Assembly (NCBI RefSeq): GCF_001519065.1
Contig: NZ_KQ954259.1
Location: 99,869 to 163,868 of the forward strand
Reading direction: 5' to 3'
DNA length: 64,000 nt
Source of the DNA: Novosphingobium sp. FSW06-99
GTDB lineage: Bacteria > Pseudomonadota > Alphaproteobacteria > Sphingomonadales > Sphingomonadaceae
Shown: one piece after another, positions 9,267 to 18,403 of the stretch
Layout: each line of letters begins with the position of its first letter
Numbering within the stretch: the first letter of the stretch is position 1
Notes under the pieces: model-generated
The model's database searches: none
What the model was told of the DNA's origin: nothing
Seen by the model: only the letters and a program-made list of their open reading frames with translations
Translations under genes and position numbers: made by a program

Positions 9267-10711
9267 GCGGTCAGCCAGAATGACAGCCCCGCCGCCGCCC
9301 CGCCCAGCGCCAGCGCCACCACCATCACCAGCATGTTGGCCAGGATCGACGCGCCCTGGGTACGGCGGCCAAACGCCTTGCGCGGGGTCGGGCGTTCGAG
9401 CCGCAACTGGATACCCGCCGCCGTGGCCGTGCCAAGCAGGCCAAGCGGCACCAGCGCCACCACCATGATCGGCGCACGGCTGGCCAGACCGAGCGCGATC
9501 AGCGCCAGCAGCGGCGCGGCCATCAGCATCGTCACCACCAGCTTGGCCCGCCGCAGCGTCGCGCGGGCGACCGGCGCGACGGTCAGCAGATCGGGAGTGT
9601 CTTCGCCCGAAATCACCAGCCAGGCCAGATCGCCCGACAGTTGCGTGGTGACGAACACGCCCGCAAACACCAGCGCGGGCAGCAGCACGAACTGGTGTTG
9701 CTGCAACAGCAACAGCATCATCGGCACCAGATAGACCAGCCGCAGCAGCATCGTTGCCAACACTTGCGGGTTGCGCCACACCAGCGCGATTTCCTTGGTC
9801 AGGATCGCGCGCACCAGCGAAGGGGTAAACCGCGCGCGCAGCCCAGACCGCGCCGCGCCGCGATGCAGCAACGGCACCCCGCGCTGCCCCGCCTGTTGGA
9901 ACGCCCTGGCAAAATTGCGCTCGAACAGCCAGCCGGTGATCGCGAACAGCATCAGTGCCCCTGCCACCACCACCAGACCGGCCAAAGGATTGCCGAACCC
10001 CGCGCGCGCCGGCAGGCTGCCCAGCCCGGCCTGGCCAAACCGGTGCGCACGCGCCCAGCCATAGACCAGCGCAAACCCGTTGTGCCGACCGGCATGCCCG
10101 CCAAAGCGGATGGCCTGGCTGGCGATTGCCATTGCCCCGCCAAACAGCGCGATCGTCACTTGCGCCACGCTGCGCGCCGCGCGCGGGCCGGCCAGCCGCA
10201 CGATCACCAGCATGACGCCCAGCCCGCAACACGTTGCCACCAGCACCAGCGCGACCAGCAGAAGCAACGCACCCGCCAGCGCCGGGTGCCCCAGCACGAT
10301 CACCGGCACCAGCGGCGGCAGCACAAAGAACGCTTCGGATATCAGCACGGTGCCCGCGATACCGACCAGTTTCGACCACAGCACGACGCGCGGCGCGATC
10401 GGCGCGCTGAACAACAGATCGAGATCGTCGCTGCCATAGATCGCCGCTTCGGCACGCGACAGCGCCTGGCTGATCCCGAACGTGAACATCACCAGCGCGG
10501 CCAGCGTCATCACCGTCAACGCCGCCGGGCTGGGCCCGATCGGCACGTTGCGCAGCGTCAGCGCGATGCCGATGCCCGCCGCGACAAACACCGCTAACAG
10601 CACGCCAACCACGATCTTGCGCCGCAAGCCGCCTTTCGCATTCGACCGCCAGCCGATGCGCAGATTGTGCGCGATCAGGCCGGGCAGGCTGGCAGGCGCA
10701 AACCGCGTCAT
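9263..10711 (-). CDS. ABC-2-like transporter permease
   Basis: 482 residues with about ten to twelve membrane segments in two clusters (about 30-260 and 310-480), separated by a cytoplasmic linker rich in Arg. The layout is that of large ABC exporter permeases of the ABC-2 type. It starts with ATG in an ATGA overlap with the ATPase stop and ends in an ATGA overlap with the pentapeptide gene, so the four genes form one coupled operon. Substrate unknown. Confidence 0.82.
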   Translation of the reverse strand: MTRFAPASLPGLIAHNLRIGWRSNAKGGLRRKIVVGVLLAVFVAAGIGIALTLRNVPIGPSPAALTVMTLAALVMFTFGISQALSRAEAAIYGSDDLDLLFSAPIAPRVVLWSKLVGIAGTVLISEAFFVLPPLVPVIVLGHPALAGALLLLVALVLVATCCGLGVMLVIVRLAGPRAARSVAQVTIALFGGAMAIASQAIRFGGHAGRHNGFALVYGWARAHRFGQAGLGSLPARAGFGNPLAGLVVVAGALMLFAITGWLFERNFARAFQQAGQRGVPLLHRGAARSGLRARFTPSLVRAILTKEIALVWRNPQVLATMLLRLVYLVPMMLLLLQQHQFVLLPALVFAGVFVTTQLSGDLAWLVISGEDTPDLLTVAPVARATLRRAKLVVTMLMAAPLLALIALGLASRAPIMVVALVPLGLLGTATAAGIQLRLERPTPRKAFGRRTQGASILANMLVMVVALALGGAAAGLSFWLTA

Positions 10712-11442
10712 CGCGCGGTCAGGCGGATGAACGTGTCTTCCAGCGTGGCCTCGTCCGGCCCTGCCAGCGCGCGCAAATCGTCGAGCGTGCCTTCGGCCAG
10801 CAACCGGCCATCGGCGATGATGCCGATGCGATCGGCCATCCTCTCGGCCACTTCGAGAATATGCGTGGTGATGATCACCGTCGCGCCCGCATCGACTTGC
10901 GCGCGCAAGGCATCCTTCACCGCGCGCGCCATCGTGGCATCAAGCCCGGTCAGCGGTTCGTCGAGGATCAGCAGGCGCGGCTGGTGGATCAGCGCACCGG
11001 CCAGCGCGACTTTCTGCTTCATCCCGCGCGAAAACCCTTCGCAACGGGTATCGCGCTGATCCCACAAGTCGAGCCAGCGCAACAGCCGTTCGGCCTCTGT
11101 CGCGGCCAGACGCGGGTCCATGCGCCACAGCCCGGCGACAAACGCCAGATATTCCGCCGGGGTCAGCTTGTCATACAGCATCGGCTCGTCGGGCAGCCAG
11201 GCGGTCACCGCCTTGGCCGCCAGCGGTTCGCGGGCGATGTCATGGCCGAAAATGCTGACTTGCCCCGCATCGGCGTCGAGCAGGCCGGTGACAATGCGCA
11301 GCGTGGTGGTCTTGCCCGCGCCATTGGGGCCAAGCAGCGCATAGAGCTGCCCCGGCGGGATGGTCAGCGACAGATCGCGGATCACCGGTTTGTCAAAGGA
11401 CTTGCGCAAATGCTCGATACGCAACGCCGCCACTTCGCCCAC
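10708..11442 (-). CDS. ABC transporter ATP-binding protein
   Basis: About 244 residues. Walker A GPNGAGKTT, signature FSRGMKQK (a variant of LSGGQ), Walker B LLILDEP and switch His in ITTHILEV are all present, so the ATPase should be active. The GTG at 11442 was preferred because AAGGCGG lies upstream; an in-frame ATG exists at 11475 and a GTG at 11433. It is the first gene of the ABC-permease-pentapeptide-SRAP operon and should energise the permease encoded next. Confidence 0.9.
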   Translation of the reverse strand: MGEVAALRIEHLRKSFDKPVIRDLSLTIPPGQLYALLGPNGAGKTTTLRIVTGLLDADAGQVSIFGHDIAREPLAAKAVTAWLPDEPMLYDKLTPAEYLAFVAGLWRMDPRLAATEAERLLRWLDLWDQRDTRCEGFSRGMKQKVALAGALIHQPRLLILDEPLTGLDATMARAVKDALRAQVDAGATVIITTHILEVAERMADRIGIIADGRLLAEGTLDDLRALAGPDEATLEDTFIRLTAR

Positions 11443-11526
11443 GCACCACCGCCTTGCCCAAATTTGCGTATGCAATCTGTGGCGCGGATCGGCGGTACGC
11501 GCAATCCCCGTGACAATCAGGATCCG

Positions 11527-12165
11527 TTAATCGTGCCTTGGTGGTTGCTGCAAATGCAGACTGGCGATGACATAGCGAACTGCGACAGCCGGAACCAAAT
11601 CACCCACTGCCCTGGGTGCAGCCAACGCAAGCTGGCGCGTTGCATAAGCACACACCGCTTGATCAGCGCTGGCATCGCCGCTGGAATCGCTGACATCGCA
11701 AGCAATGACGCGCCCTGTTTCGCCAAACAGCACGGTTGCCTTTACCGGTCCGCGATAGCTGGCGGGAAGTTGATTGACGTTAAGGTCAAGCTTGACATTG
11801 GTGGTCGGAAAGGTCGCGCCAACGCCCCACGATGTGGCGGCGTGAAAGTCGCCGCTGACCGGCGCCCCATGGGCATCCCGGGCAGGGTCGAATCGCGCAC
11901 GCCTCAACATCAGCTGGCAAGTCGTCTTGTCGAGCACCTCGTACCCGCTTGTTTCAGTGATTGCGCAAGACGTTGCATTTCCTTCGGAAGAGACCCGCAA
12001 CGCCACGGAAACAACCCCGGCGGCGCCCTCACGCAGTGCCGCATCGGGATAGTCCTCGTATGACAGCACTTTGGCGGCATTTCGCAACTTCGGCGGTTGA
12101 ATGATGTCGGTTTGGACAATGCCGGGGGTATCTGCGGCAGCAACCAGAAACAGCACTGCAAGCAT
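11527..12165 (-). CDS. secreted protein with tandem TonB C-terminal-like domains
   Basis: About 212 residues. A short hydrophobic leader (LAVLFLVAAADT) is followed by a clear TonB_C-type domain (about 35-105: DYPDAALREGAAGVVSVALRVSSEG, then a Cys pair and RRARFDPARD). A second, more degenerate copy follows (about 125-205). There is no Pro-rich spacer or normal N-terminal TonB membrane anchor, so it is a periplasmic stand-alone form. A GTG at 12186 would lengthen the leader. Divergent from AMP nucleosidase. Related TonB_C-only proteins are common in sphingomonads, with unproven roles. Confidence 0.72.
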   Translation of the reverse strand: MLAVLFLVAAADTPGIVQTDIIQPPKLRNAAKVLSYEDYPDAALREGAAGVVSVALRVSSEGNATSCAITETSGYEVLDKTTCQLMLRRARFDPARDAHGAPVSGDFHAATSWGVGATFPTTNVKLDLNVNQLPASYRGPVKATVLFGETGRVIACDVSDSSGDASADQAVCAYATRQLALAAPRAVGDLVPAVAVRYVIASLHLQQPPRHD

Positions 12166-12351
12166 GATCGAGCACCCCACAGTCACACAGCCGAGTCGCT
12201 TGCCCAAGTTCTGAAAAATCCGCGCAACTAAGCATCGGTTACCATTGCCAGGGTGCGCCAGCAAGCAAGCGCAGGTTTGGACGCCGACCTGTCCCGATCC
12301 GGCAACAAGGCGCCTTCCCAGCGTCATCATTCGGGGATAGGCCTGCAAGGC

Positions 12352-13800
12352 ATGAGCCATATCGAAGAAACCGTTGCCGCCGCGCTGACCGAACTCAACC
12401 GGCTTTATGATCGCGCCGTCGCCACCTTGCGCGCCGATATCGCCGCGTTTGCCGCCGATGGCACGCTGCCCCCCGCCAGCCGCCGCGACGACGGGTCCTA
12501 TGCCTATCCCGAATTGCGCATCGATCTGCCGCGCGATCCCGACAATGTGTCGACCGGACGCGCGTTCGGGCGGCTGACCCAGCGCGGTACTTATACCACC
12601 ACAGTCACGCGCCCGGCGCTGTTCGCCGACTATCTGCGCGAACAGCTTGCGCTGATTCTCGAGGATTACGACGTTACGCTGACGGTGCACCCGTCGCGAC
12701 AGGAAATCCCCTTTCCCTATGTGCTCGACGGGGCATTCGGTGCGGAAATCGGCGTTGTGCGGCCGGCCGATCTGGCGCGGCATTTTCCCACCACGGAACT
12801 GGCGGCGATCGGCGATGAAATTGCCGATGCCGAATATGTGGTGGGTGACGGGCCGTTGCCGCTGTCGCTGTTCGACGGGTTGCGCACCGATTTCAGCCTG
12901 GCCCGGCTGGCGCATTACACCGGCACGCGGACCGAGGATTTTCAACGCTATATCCTGTTCACCAATTACCACCGCTATGTCGATGAATTCGTCGACTGGG
13001 CCGGGCGGCAACTCGATGGCACGCGCTTTGTCGCGCTGACCGGGGCGGGCGGGCTGGCCATCGACAGCGCCACCGACGATGCGCGCGCGCGGCTGTCCGA
13101 CACCGCCTGGCGGCGCCACCAGATGCCCGCCTATCACCTGGTCGCGCCCGATGGCACCGGCATCACGCTGGTCAACATCGGCGTTGGCCCGTCGAATGCC
13201 AAGACGATCTGCGACCACCTGGCCGTGCTGCGACCCGAGGCCTGGCTGATGATCGGCCATTGCGGCGGCCTGCGCCCCACCCAGCAGATCGGCGACTATG
13301 TGCTGGCCCATGCCTATCTGCGCGACGATCACGTGCTGGATCCGGTGCTGCCGCCCGAAATCCCCATCCCCGCGATTGCCGAAGTGCAAGTCGCGCTGCA
13401 GACCGCTGCCGAACACGTCAGCGGGATCGGCGGCACCGATCTGAAACGGCGGATGCGCACGGGCACCGTGGTGACCACCGACGATCGCAACTGGGAACTG
13501 CGCTTTTCGCATTCGGCACGGCGGCTGAGCCTGTCGCGCGCGGTTGGCATCGACATGGAGTCAGCCACCATCGCTGCGCAGGGCTATCGCTTTCGCGTGC
13601 CCTACGGCACCTTGTTGTGCGTGTCGGACAAGCCGCTGCATGGCGAGATCAAGCTGCCGGGTCAGGCCAACCGCTTTTACGAGGAAGCGATTGCCGCGCA
13701 CCTGGCGATCGGCACCACCGCCTGCGAACTGCTGCGCCAGCAAGGCGGCCGCCTGCATTCACGCAAGCTGCGCGCGTTCAATGAACCGCCGTTTCGGTAA
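12352..13800 (+). CDS. amn: AMP nucleosidase
   Basis: 482 residues. The N-terminal half (about 1-190) matches the AMP nucleosidase N-terminal domain (SRRDDGSYAYPELRI, RPALFADYLREQL). The C-terminal half is a nucleoside phosphorylase fold with GVGPSNAKTICDHL, GHCGGLRPTQQIGDYVLA and the substrate-binding D-M-E-S in GIDMESATIAAQG. The enzyme hydrolyses AMP to adenine and ribose-5-phosphate, controlling adenylate pools in the cytoplasm. Full length for the family. Single gene, divergent from the TonB_C protein. Confidence 0.95.
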   Translation: MSHIEETVAAALTELNRLYDRAVATLRADIAAFAADGTLPPASRRDDGSYAYPELRIDLPRDPDNVSTGRAFGRLTQRGTYTTTVTRPALFADYLREQLALILEDYDVTLTVHPSRQEIPFPYVLDGAFGAEIGVVRPADLARHFPTTELAAIGDEIADAEYVVGDGPLPLSLFDGLRTDFSLARLAHYTGTRTEDFQRYILFTNYHRYVDEFVDWAGRQLDGTRFVALTGAGGLAIDSATDDARARLSDTAWRRHQMPAYHLVAPDGTGITLVNIGVGPSNAKTICDHLAVLRPEAWLMIGHCGGLRPTQQIGDYVLAHAYLRDDHVLDPVLPPEIPIPAIAEVQVALQTAAEHVSGIGGTDLKRRMRTGTVVTTDDRNWELRFSHSARRLSLSRAVGIDMESATIAAQGYRFRVPYGTLLCVSDKPLHGEIKLPGQANRFYEEAIAAHLAIGTTACELLRQQGGRLHSRKLRAFNEPPFR

Positions 13801-13881
13801 AATCCGTTGCGAAATCGCCGCGCGAGCTAATAGCCAAATTGAACCGATTTGTGGATAACGCCCTGCCCCTGGCGTGATAGT

Positions 13882-15345
13882 ATGTCAGCCTTGCTATTGG
13901 CGGCGGGGGGAAGAGTGAAGGACGAACAGGCCATTGCACAGCAAGCCGACGAGATTTTGCTGCACGACCTGAAGGATCGCGTGTTCACCCGGCAACTGGC
14001 CGAAGTCTATCTGCTGATCGACAATGTTTCTTCGGTAAGCAGCAAGCAAATGCCGAAGGCCCCGTTGAGCAACGAACTGTTTACAAGTGCATTTGCCAAT
14101 CCCAACGCCTGGTTGAGCGAAATCTGTGCGATCCCGTGGCCGCCGCACATCAAGCGCGCCGATCGCGACCATCAGGCCGCCAAAGTTGTCTGCGCCCGTG
14201 ATCTATTGAACGAAGCGGCAGCACCGGCCAACGGTGCGACGATTGCCTTTACGCAACTGGTGCTGAACCGGGTGCCCATACTCAACGGACCGGGATGGCT
14301 ATGGCGTCTGTTTCATGCAAAACCAAAACCCGCAACGGCGGAACAGGGCGAACAGCAGACGCAAACACCCTCGCCCATGCTGGCCACCGCGATCAGTTTT
14401 GATCCGGGCGAAATGGCGAGCCTGGCCTATCCCGGCATGGTCTCTGCCGCATTCACGTTCCGGATCCTGACGTTTGTGCTGATTGGCGTGCTGATTTTCT
14501 GGACCGCCATGACCTTCAGCCTGTCGTGGACGGTTGCCGCAGGTAACACCATGCTTGCCGATTTCCGGCAGGCCGCCAGCGAGGTAACCAGCGCACGCCA
14601 GCACATCCTCATCGCCCAGCAACCCGCTGGCGCCAACGGTGCGGCGCAAGCGTCGGCCATTCCCCAGCCAGCCGTACCTTCGGCCAACGAAGCGCAGCAT
14701 GACGCCGCCAGCGAAACGCTCGACCGCCAGACCGGCGTGCCCGGCCTGACCCCCGACGCTTTTTGCGGTGACGCGGACAAATCCACCACCAATCCCTTGC
14801 TGCAATCACTGGCCCATCACAAATTGTGCGAGGATCTGTTGGCGGCCGATACCCATCTGAACGATGCCCAGGCTGATTTGGCGCAGTGGAGCCATCAAGA
14901 ACGCCGGTGGTTCGAATTGGCATGGCTGGCGGCTGTCCGCCCCGGTCGTGATCCGCTGAACCCGGGCGAGGCTGGCCGGATCAATGCCGAATGGATTTCG
15001 GCCTGGTTGCAGGTCATGGGCAATGTCATCCTGCCCATTTTCTATGGCGTGATTGGCGCGGGCGCAGCGGTTGCGCGCAATTTGGCCGGCAAAGTGCGCG
15101 ACACCTTGCTGACGCCCCGGGACGGAATTCTGGCGTGGATCAACATCGGCCTCGGCGGCATCATCGGCGGGTGCATCGGGCTGTTCATCACCCCCGATGC
15201 AACCGGCCAGACCACTGCGCTTGGCCACTTGTCCACCTCTGCCCTGTGTTTTCTGGCCGGGTTCAGCGTCGAAGGGGTCTTTCAGATGCTCGAACGCTTG
15301 GCCTCAACCGCGTTCAGCACACAAAACCCCGCCAAAAAAACCTGA
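13882..15345 (+). CDS. membrane protein of unknown function
   Basis: About 487 residues from ATG 13882. A GTG at 13915 preceded by GGGGGGAAGA is an attractive alternative start. A hydrophilic region of about 160 residues is followed by one membrane segment (ILTFVLIGVLIFWTAMTF). Then come a loop with two Cys separated by about 22 residues (FCGDADK...HKLCEDL) and a C-terminal bundle of about three hydrophobic helices containing ILPIFYGVIGAGAAVARN and FLAGFSVEGVFQMLERL. The last motif recurs in uncharacterised bacterial membrane proteins. No function is proposed. Confidence 0.7.
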   Translation: MSALLLAAGGRVKDEQAIAQQADEILLHDLKDRVFTRQLAEVYLLIDNVSSVSSKQMPKAPLSNELFTSAFANPNAWLSEICAIPWPPHIKRADRDHQAAKVVCARDLLNEAAAPANGATIAFTQLVLNRVPILNGPGWLWRLFHAKPKPATAEQGEQQTQTPSPMLATAISFDPGEMASLAYPGMVSAAFTFRILTFVLIGVLIFWTAMTFSLSWTVAAGNTMLADFRQAASEVTSARQHILIAQQPAGANGAAQASAIPQPAVPSANEAQHDAASETLDRQTGVPGLTPDAFCGDADKSTTNPLLQSLAHHKLCEDLLAADTHLNDAQADLAQWSHQERRWFELAWLAAVRPGRDPLNPGEAGRINAEWISAWLQVMGNVILPIFYGVIGAGAAVARNLAGKVRDTLLTPRDGILAWINIGLGGIIGGCIGLFITPDATGQTTALGHLSTSALCFLAGFSVEGVFQMLERLASTAFSTQNPAKKT

Positions 15346-15423
15346 TGTCACGCATCGTGCGCGCTTTGCAGCGCACGCCCGATTTGCCGGCCCCGAATTT
15401 CCAGCTATCTGGGTGTTCCGGTG

Positions 15424-15951
15424 TTACCGTGACGCGCTGGCCAGGCGCGGACGATTGGCCGGGCTGAACACTTCGGTGCCGATGGTGTCGAGCGCCAGGC
15501 GATAGCTTTTGACCACCAGCGCAAACACCGAAGGGTCGATGCCCCGCCCGGTGATCACGTCCCAGGTCACATTGACCGAGCGGTCGGGGCCAACGGTGAC
15601 CGCGCCAAACCGGTTGTCGCGCACAAAGGCGGCGGCATCGGCGGCGTCGAACGGTTTTTCGGGCTTGAAGCTGGCGCTGAATTGCAACGACTGGCACGAG
15701 GCATGGGTAATCTCGTTGCAGTCATAGAACACTACCTGGGTGGCCCAGCCGCCGATGCTGGCCTTGATCAGCGGATCGCCGCTGTCATCCCGGCCCAGCA
15801 CAGCATCATGCCCGGCGGCCTTGAGCGCGGCGACCACGCTGGCCGGTTCCGCAGCCGCTACCCCGTCAGGGGCAGCGGCCATCGCGGGGACCCCTGCGCA
15901 AAGCGCCAGTGCAGTCAGACCAGAGGCAAGTGTGGCGTAGAGCCGGTTCAT
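15424..15951 (-). CDS. secreted YbjN-domain protein
   Basis: 175 residues with a signal peptide ending near VPAMA. The mature part has the YbjN/type III chaperone-like layout: VVAALKAAGHDAVLGRDDSGDPLIKASIGG, then a Cys-containing FYDCNEITHASCQSLQFSASF and a helix FDAADAAAFVRDNRFG. Family members are small alpha/beta proteins of largely unknown role; secreted forms are frequent in sphingomonads. The ATG at 15951 was chosen so that the signal peptide is N-terminal. Convergent with the unknown membrane protein. Confidence 0.75.
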   Translation of the reverse strand: MNRLYATLASGLTALALCAGVPAMAAAPDGVAAAEPASVVAALKAAGHDAVLGRDDSGDPLIKASIGGWATQVVFYDCNEITHASCQSLQFSASFKPEKPFDAADAAAFVRDNRFGAVTVGPDRSVNVTWDVITGRGIDPSVFALVVKSYRLALDTIGTEVFSPANRPRLASASR

Positions 15952-16056
15952 GGGCAGACATCCTCGGACGAATTTTTTTATATGCCCGGAACGTCTCACA
16001 AACCGCACTGGGCGGCAAGCGGTGATTTTGCGCCCTTTTCGGTACGCCTGGATCGG

Positions 16057-16803
16057 CTATTCGGCGGTCAGAAACGCCACCAGCGCCTGACCCAGATCGG
16101 GAAACGTGACGCTGCTCATGTGTGTGCCCGGGATCGTCACGCGCTGCGCATCGGGCAAGGCCTGCGCCAGCCGGTCGGCGGAACCGTTGTCGTTGTCCTT
16201 GTCGCCGCACAACACCAGCGTGGGCATGGTCACACCCGCCAGCGCCGCCGGGGGTGTATCCTCCATCGTGCCCAGCAACAGCCGCACGGCCTGCCGGTCG
16301 GTCGCCGATGTCTTGAGGAACTGCTGCGCCATATAGGCCGGATCGCCGGGGCGGATCGTGCCGAACCGGTCGATCACGTCGCGAAAGAAATCCTGCCGCC
16401 GCGCCCAGCCCGCCAGCCCTTCCAGCCCCATCCCCGCCAGCACCACCCGACGCGGACGCAGACCGCCGATCACCGCGCGCGCCGCCGTGCGCGAACCGAG
16501 GGAAAAGCCGACCAGATCAAAGGTGTCGAGCCCCAGATGCGCCACCAGCGCAGCCGCGTCGCGCGCCAGCACATCGGGCGGATAGGCCGCCGGGTCATGC
16601 GGCGCGGCGCTGGCCCCATGGGCGCGCAGATCGGGCATCAGGCAGGCAAAGCCCGCCTGCGCCAATTGCGCCGCAGTGCCATAGCGCACCCAGTTGACCT
16701 CTGCCGAGGAAAACAGCCCATGCAGCAGGATCACCGGGCGGCCAGTGCCCATGCGCGTCAGCGCCAGCGGCGCGCCATCGAATCCCGGAAACGTTTCGCT
16801 CAT
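16057..16803 (-). CDS. alpha/beta hydrolase
   Basis: 248 residues with a complete alpha/beta-hydrolase triad: nucleophile Ser101 in GFSLGS, Asp near 198 in CGDKDND and His near 227 in GTHMS, plus the oxyanion HG in LLHGLFSS. It lacks a signal peptide, so it is likely a cytoplasmic esterase or related enzyme. The neighbours (TauE-like permease upstream, YbjN protein downstream) do not point to a substrate. Start ATG at 16803. Confidence 0.9.
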   Translation of the reverse strand: MSETFPGFDGAPLALTRMGTGRPVILLHGLFSSAEVNWVRYGTAAQLAQAGFACLMPDLRAHGASAAPHDPAAYPPDVLARDAAALVAHLGLDTFDLVGFSLGSRTAARAVIGGLRPRRVVLAGMGLEGLAGWARRQDFFRDVIDRFGTIRPGDPAYMAQQFLKTSATDRQAVRLLLGTMEDTPPAALAGVTMPTLVLCGDKDNDNGSADRLAQALPDAQRVTIPGTHMSSVTFPDLGQALVAFLTAE

Positions 16804-16821
16804 CTACGGGGCAATAGCCGG

Positions 16822-17601
16822 TTATCCCAGCAGCTTGTACCCCGAAATCAGCAGCACCACCGCCAGCACCGGGCGCAACACGTGATCGGGCGAGCGAGTC
16901 GAAAGCAGGCTGCCGATAGCGACGCCGGGCAACGATCCGATCAGCAGGTTGACCAGCAACACCCCATTCACATCGCCGATCACCCAATGCCCGAACCCGG
17001 CAATCATCGTCAGCGGCACGGCATGGGCAATGTCGCTGCCGACAATGCCCGCCACGCGCAGCGCGGGATAGAGCAGCAACAGCGCCGTCACCCCGATCGC
17101 ACCCGCGCCCACCGACGACAGCGTGACCGCCACCCCCAGCACGACGCCCAGCGCAATCGTCGGCAGCAGTGTCTTGCGCGGCTCGCGATGGTCGGCCTGC
17201 TTGGTCAGGTTGACCAGTTGCTTCTGGAACAGCGTGGCAAACGCGGTCAGGATCAGCATCACACCCAATGCCACCAGGATCGTGTGATTGGCCCTGGCCG
17301 GGGGATGGCCCAGGCGCGCCAGGATCACCAGGGTGATCACCGCGGCAGGCACGCTGCCGCTGGCCAGGCGCCGCACAATCACCCAGTCGACGGTTGCACG
17401 CGCGCCGTGGACCAGGGTTCCGACGATCTTGGTGGTCGAGGCAAACAGCAAGTCGGTGCCGACCGCCGTAGCCGGTGCGACCCCGAACAGCAGCACCAGC
17501 AACGGGGTCATCAACGACCCGCCGCCAACCCCGGTCAGTCCGACCAGAAAGCCCACCAACAACCCGGCACAGGCGTGAAGAACATCGAGATGGGCGAGCA
17601 T
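16822..17601 (-). CDS. TauE/SafE family membrane permease
   Basis: 259 residues and about eight membrane helices, with duplicated Gly-rich motifs GLTGVGGGSLMTPLL near the N-terminus and SSVGAGAIGVTALLLLYP in the second half, which define the TauE/SafE (DUF81) anion exporter family. These proteins are proposed to export sulfite, sulfoacetate and related organosulfur anions. The ATG at 17601 was chosen because AGGA sits six bases upstream. Likely co-oriented with the alpha/beta hydrolase gene, 18 bp downstream. Confidence 0.9.
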   Translation of the reverse strand: MLAHLDVLHACAGLLVGFLVGLTGVGGGSLMTPLLVLLFGVAPATAVGTDLLFASTTKIVGTLVHGARATVDWVIVRRLASGSVPAAVITLVILARLGHPPARANHTILVALGVMLILTAFATLFQKQLVNLTKQADHREPRKTLLPTIALGVVLGVAVTLSSVGAGAIGVTALLLLYPALRVAGIVGSDIAHAVPLTMIAGFGHWVIGDVNGVLLVNLLIGSLPGVAIGSLLSTRSPDHVLRPVLAVVLLISGYKLLG

Positions 17602-17827
17602 GTCAAATCCTGCGCGAAGCGACGGCAATCGTCACGTGATGATGCAGCGCATAAAGGGCCGACCCGTGGGTGGGCAATGGGGTCCGGCACAAATCTCTAT
17701 TTGTCGGGTTGGGATTCTTTCTATCAGCGCTTGGCGATGCAGTGCGGCACGGTCCTGTCTCGCAAACGGACACCTGCCCCAATCGGTCGCTTGCGCACCG
17801 ACCCGATCAAGCGTTAGAAATCAACGC

Positions 17828-18403
17828 GTGGAACATTTCGGCGCGCCTTGCCTGACCCGGTTGCGGCTTCTGCTGGTTGCCTGCGGTTGCACGGCCGTGC
17901 TGGCGGCAGTCCCTGGCCACGCCGCCACACTGCTGACCCCCTCGTTCTCCGCCACGGCGGTCGAACCGTTGCAGTTCGGCACGATCGTCACATCGGGCGG
18001 CGGCACGGTCACCGTCGCCCCGAACGGTTCGATCAGCGACAACGGGGTGGTCCCGGTCAGTGGCCATCCGGGCGCCCCGGCCGAATTCATGCTGTCCTAT
18101 TCAAAGGCACAGCTGGACCTGTTTGCCTACCAGTTGATCTTCCAGATCACGCTGCAGGCGACCGCGGCGGAAAGCGCGGGCCAGGTTCAGGGCACGTTGT
18201 CGGGCCTGACCACCGATTTGCCGGGTTATTCGGCGATTTCGCCCGGCCAGACGCTGACTTATACGTTGCCTTATTGTGCCAACCCGACGTGCACCGTTAC
18301 GTTTCACGTCGGCGGCACCCTGAATGTGACATCGGGTGGCGGCGGCGCCGTCCTGACGTTTCCGCTGGCGGTCATGGCCAGTGTCACGGCGGTGCTCGAA
18401 TGA
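17828..18403 (+). CDS. DUF4402 pilin-like subunit 1
   Basis: About 191 residues from GTG 17828. A signal peptide ends near GHAA, followed by a DUF4402 beta-sandwich beginning with a strand around PLQFGTIVTSGGGTVTV. It carries a Cys pair (PYCANPTC), likely a disulfide. The family resembles fimbrial subunits and is secreted by chaperone-usher-like systems. First of six tandem DUF4402 genes. Its stop overlaps the next start in an ATGA. The start is uncertain because no good ATG is present. Confidence 0.75.
   Translation: MEHFGAPCLTRLRLLLVACGCTAVLAAVPGHAATLLTPSFSATAVEPLQFGTIVTSGGGTVTVAPNGSISDNGVVPVSGHPGAPAEFMLSYSKAQLDLFAYQLIFQITLQATAAESAGQVQGTLSGLTTDLPGYSAISPGQTLTYTLPYCANPTCTVTFHVGGTLNVTSGGGGAVLTFPLAVMASVTAVLE

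Noticed and set aside
15357-15376. GTGCGC-N8-GCGCAC hairpin between convergent genes as a terminator
   Set aside because: Stem is only six pairs and no U-tract follows on either strand.
15682-17817. 711-residue plus-strand frame over hydrolase and permease genes
   Set aside because: Arg/Gln/His-rich shadow composition opposite two convincing genes.
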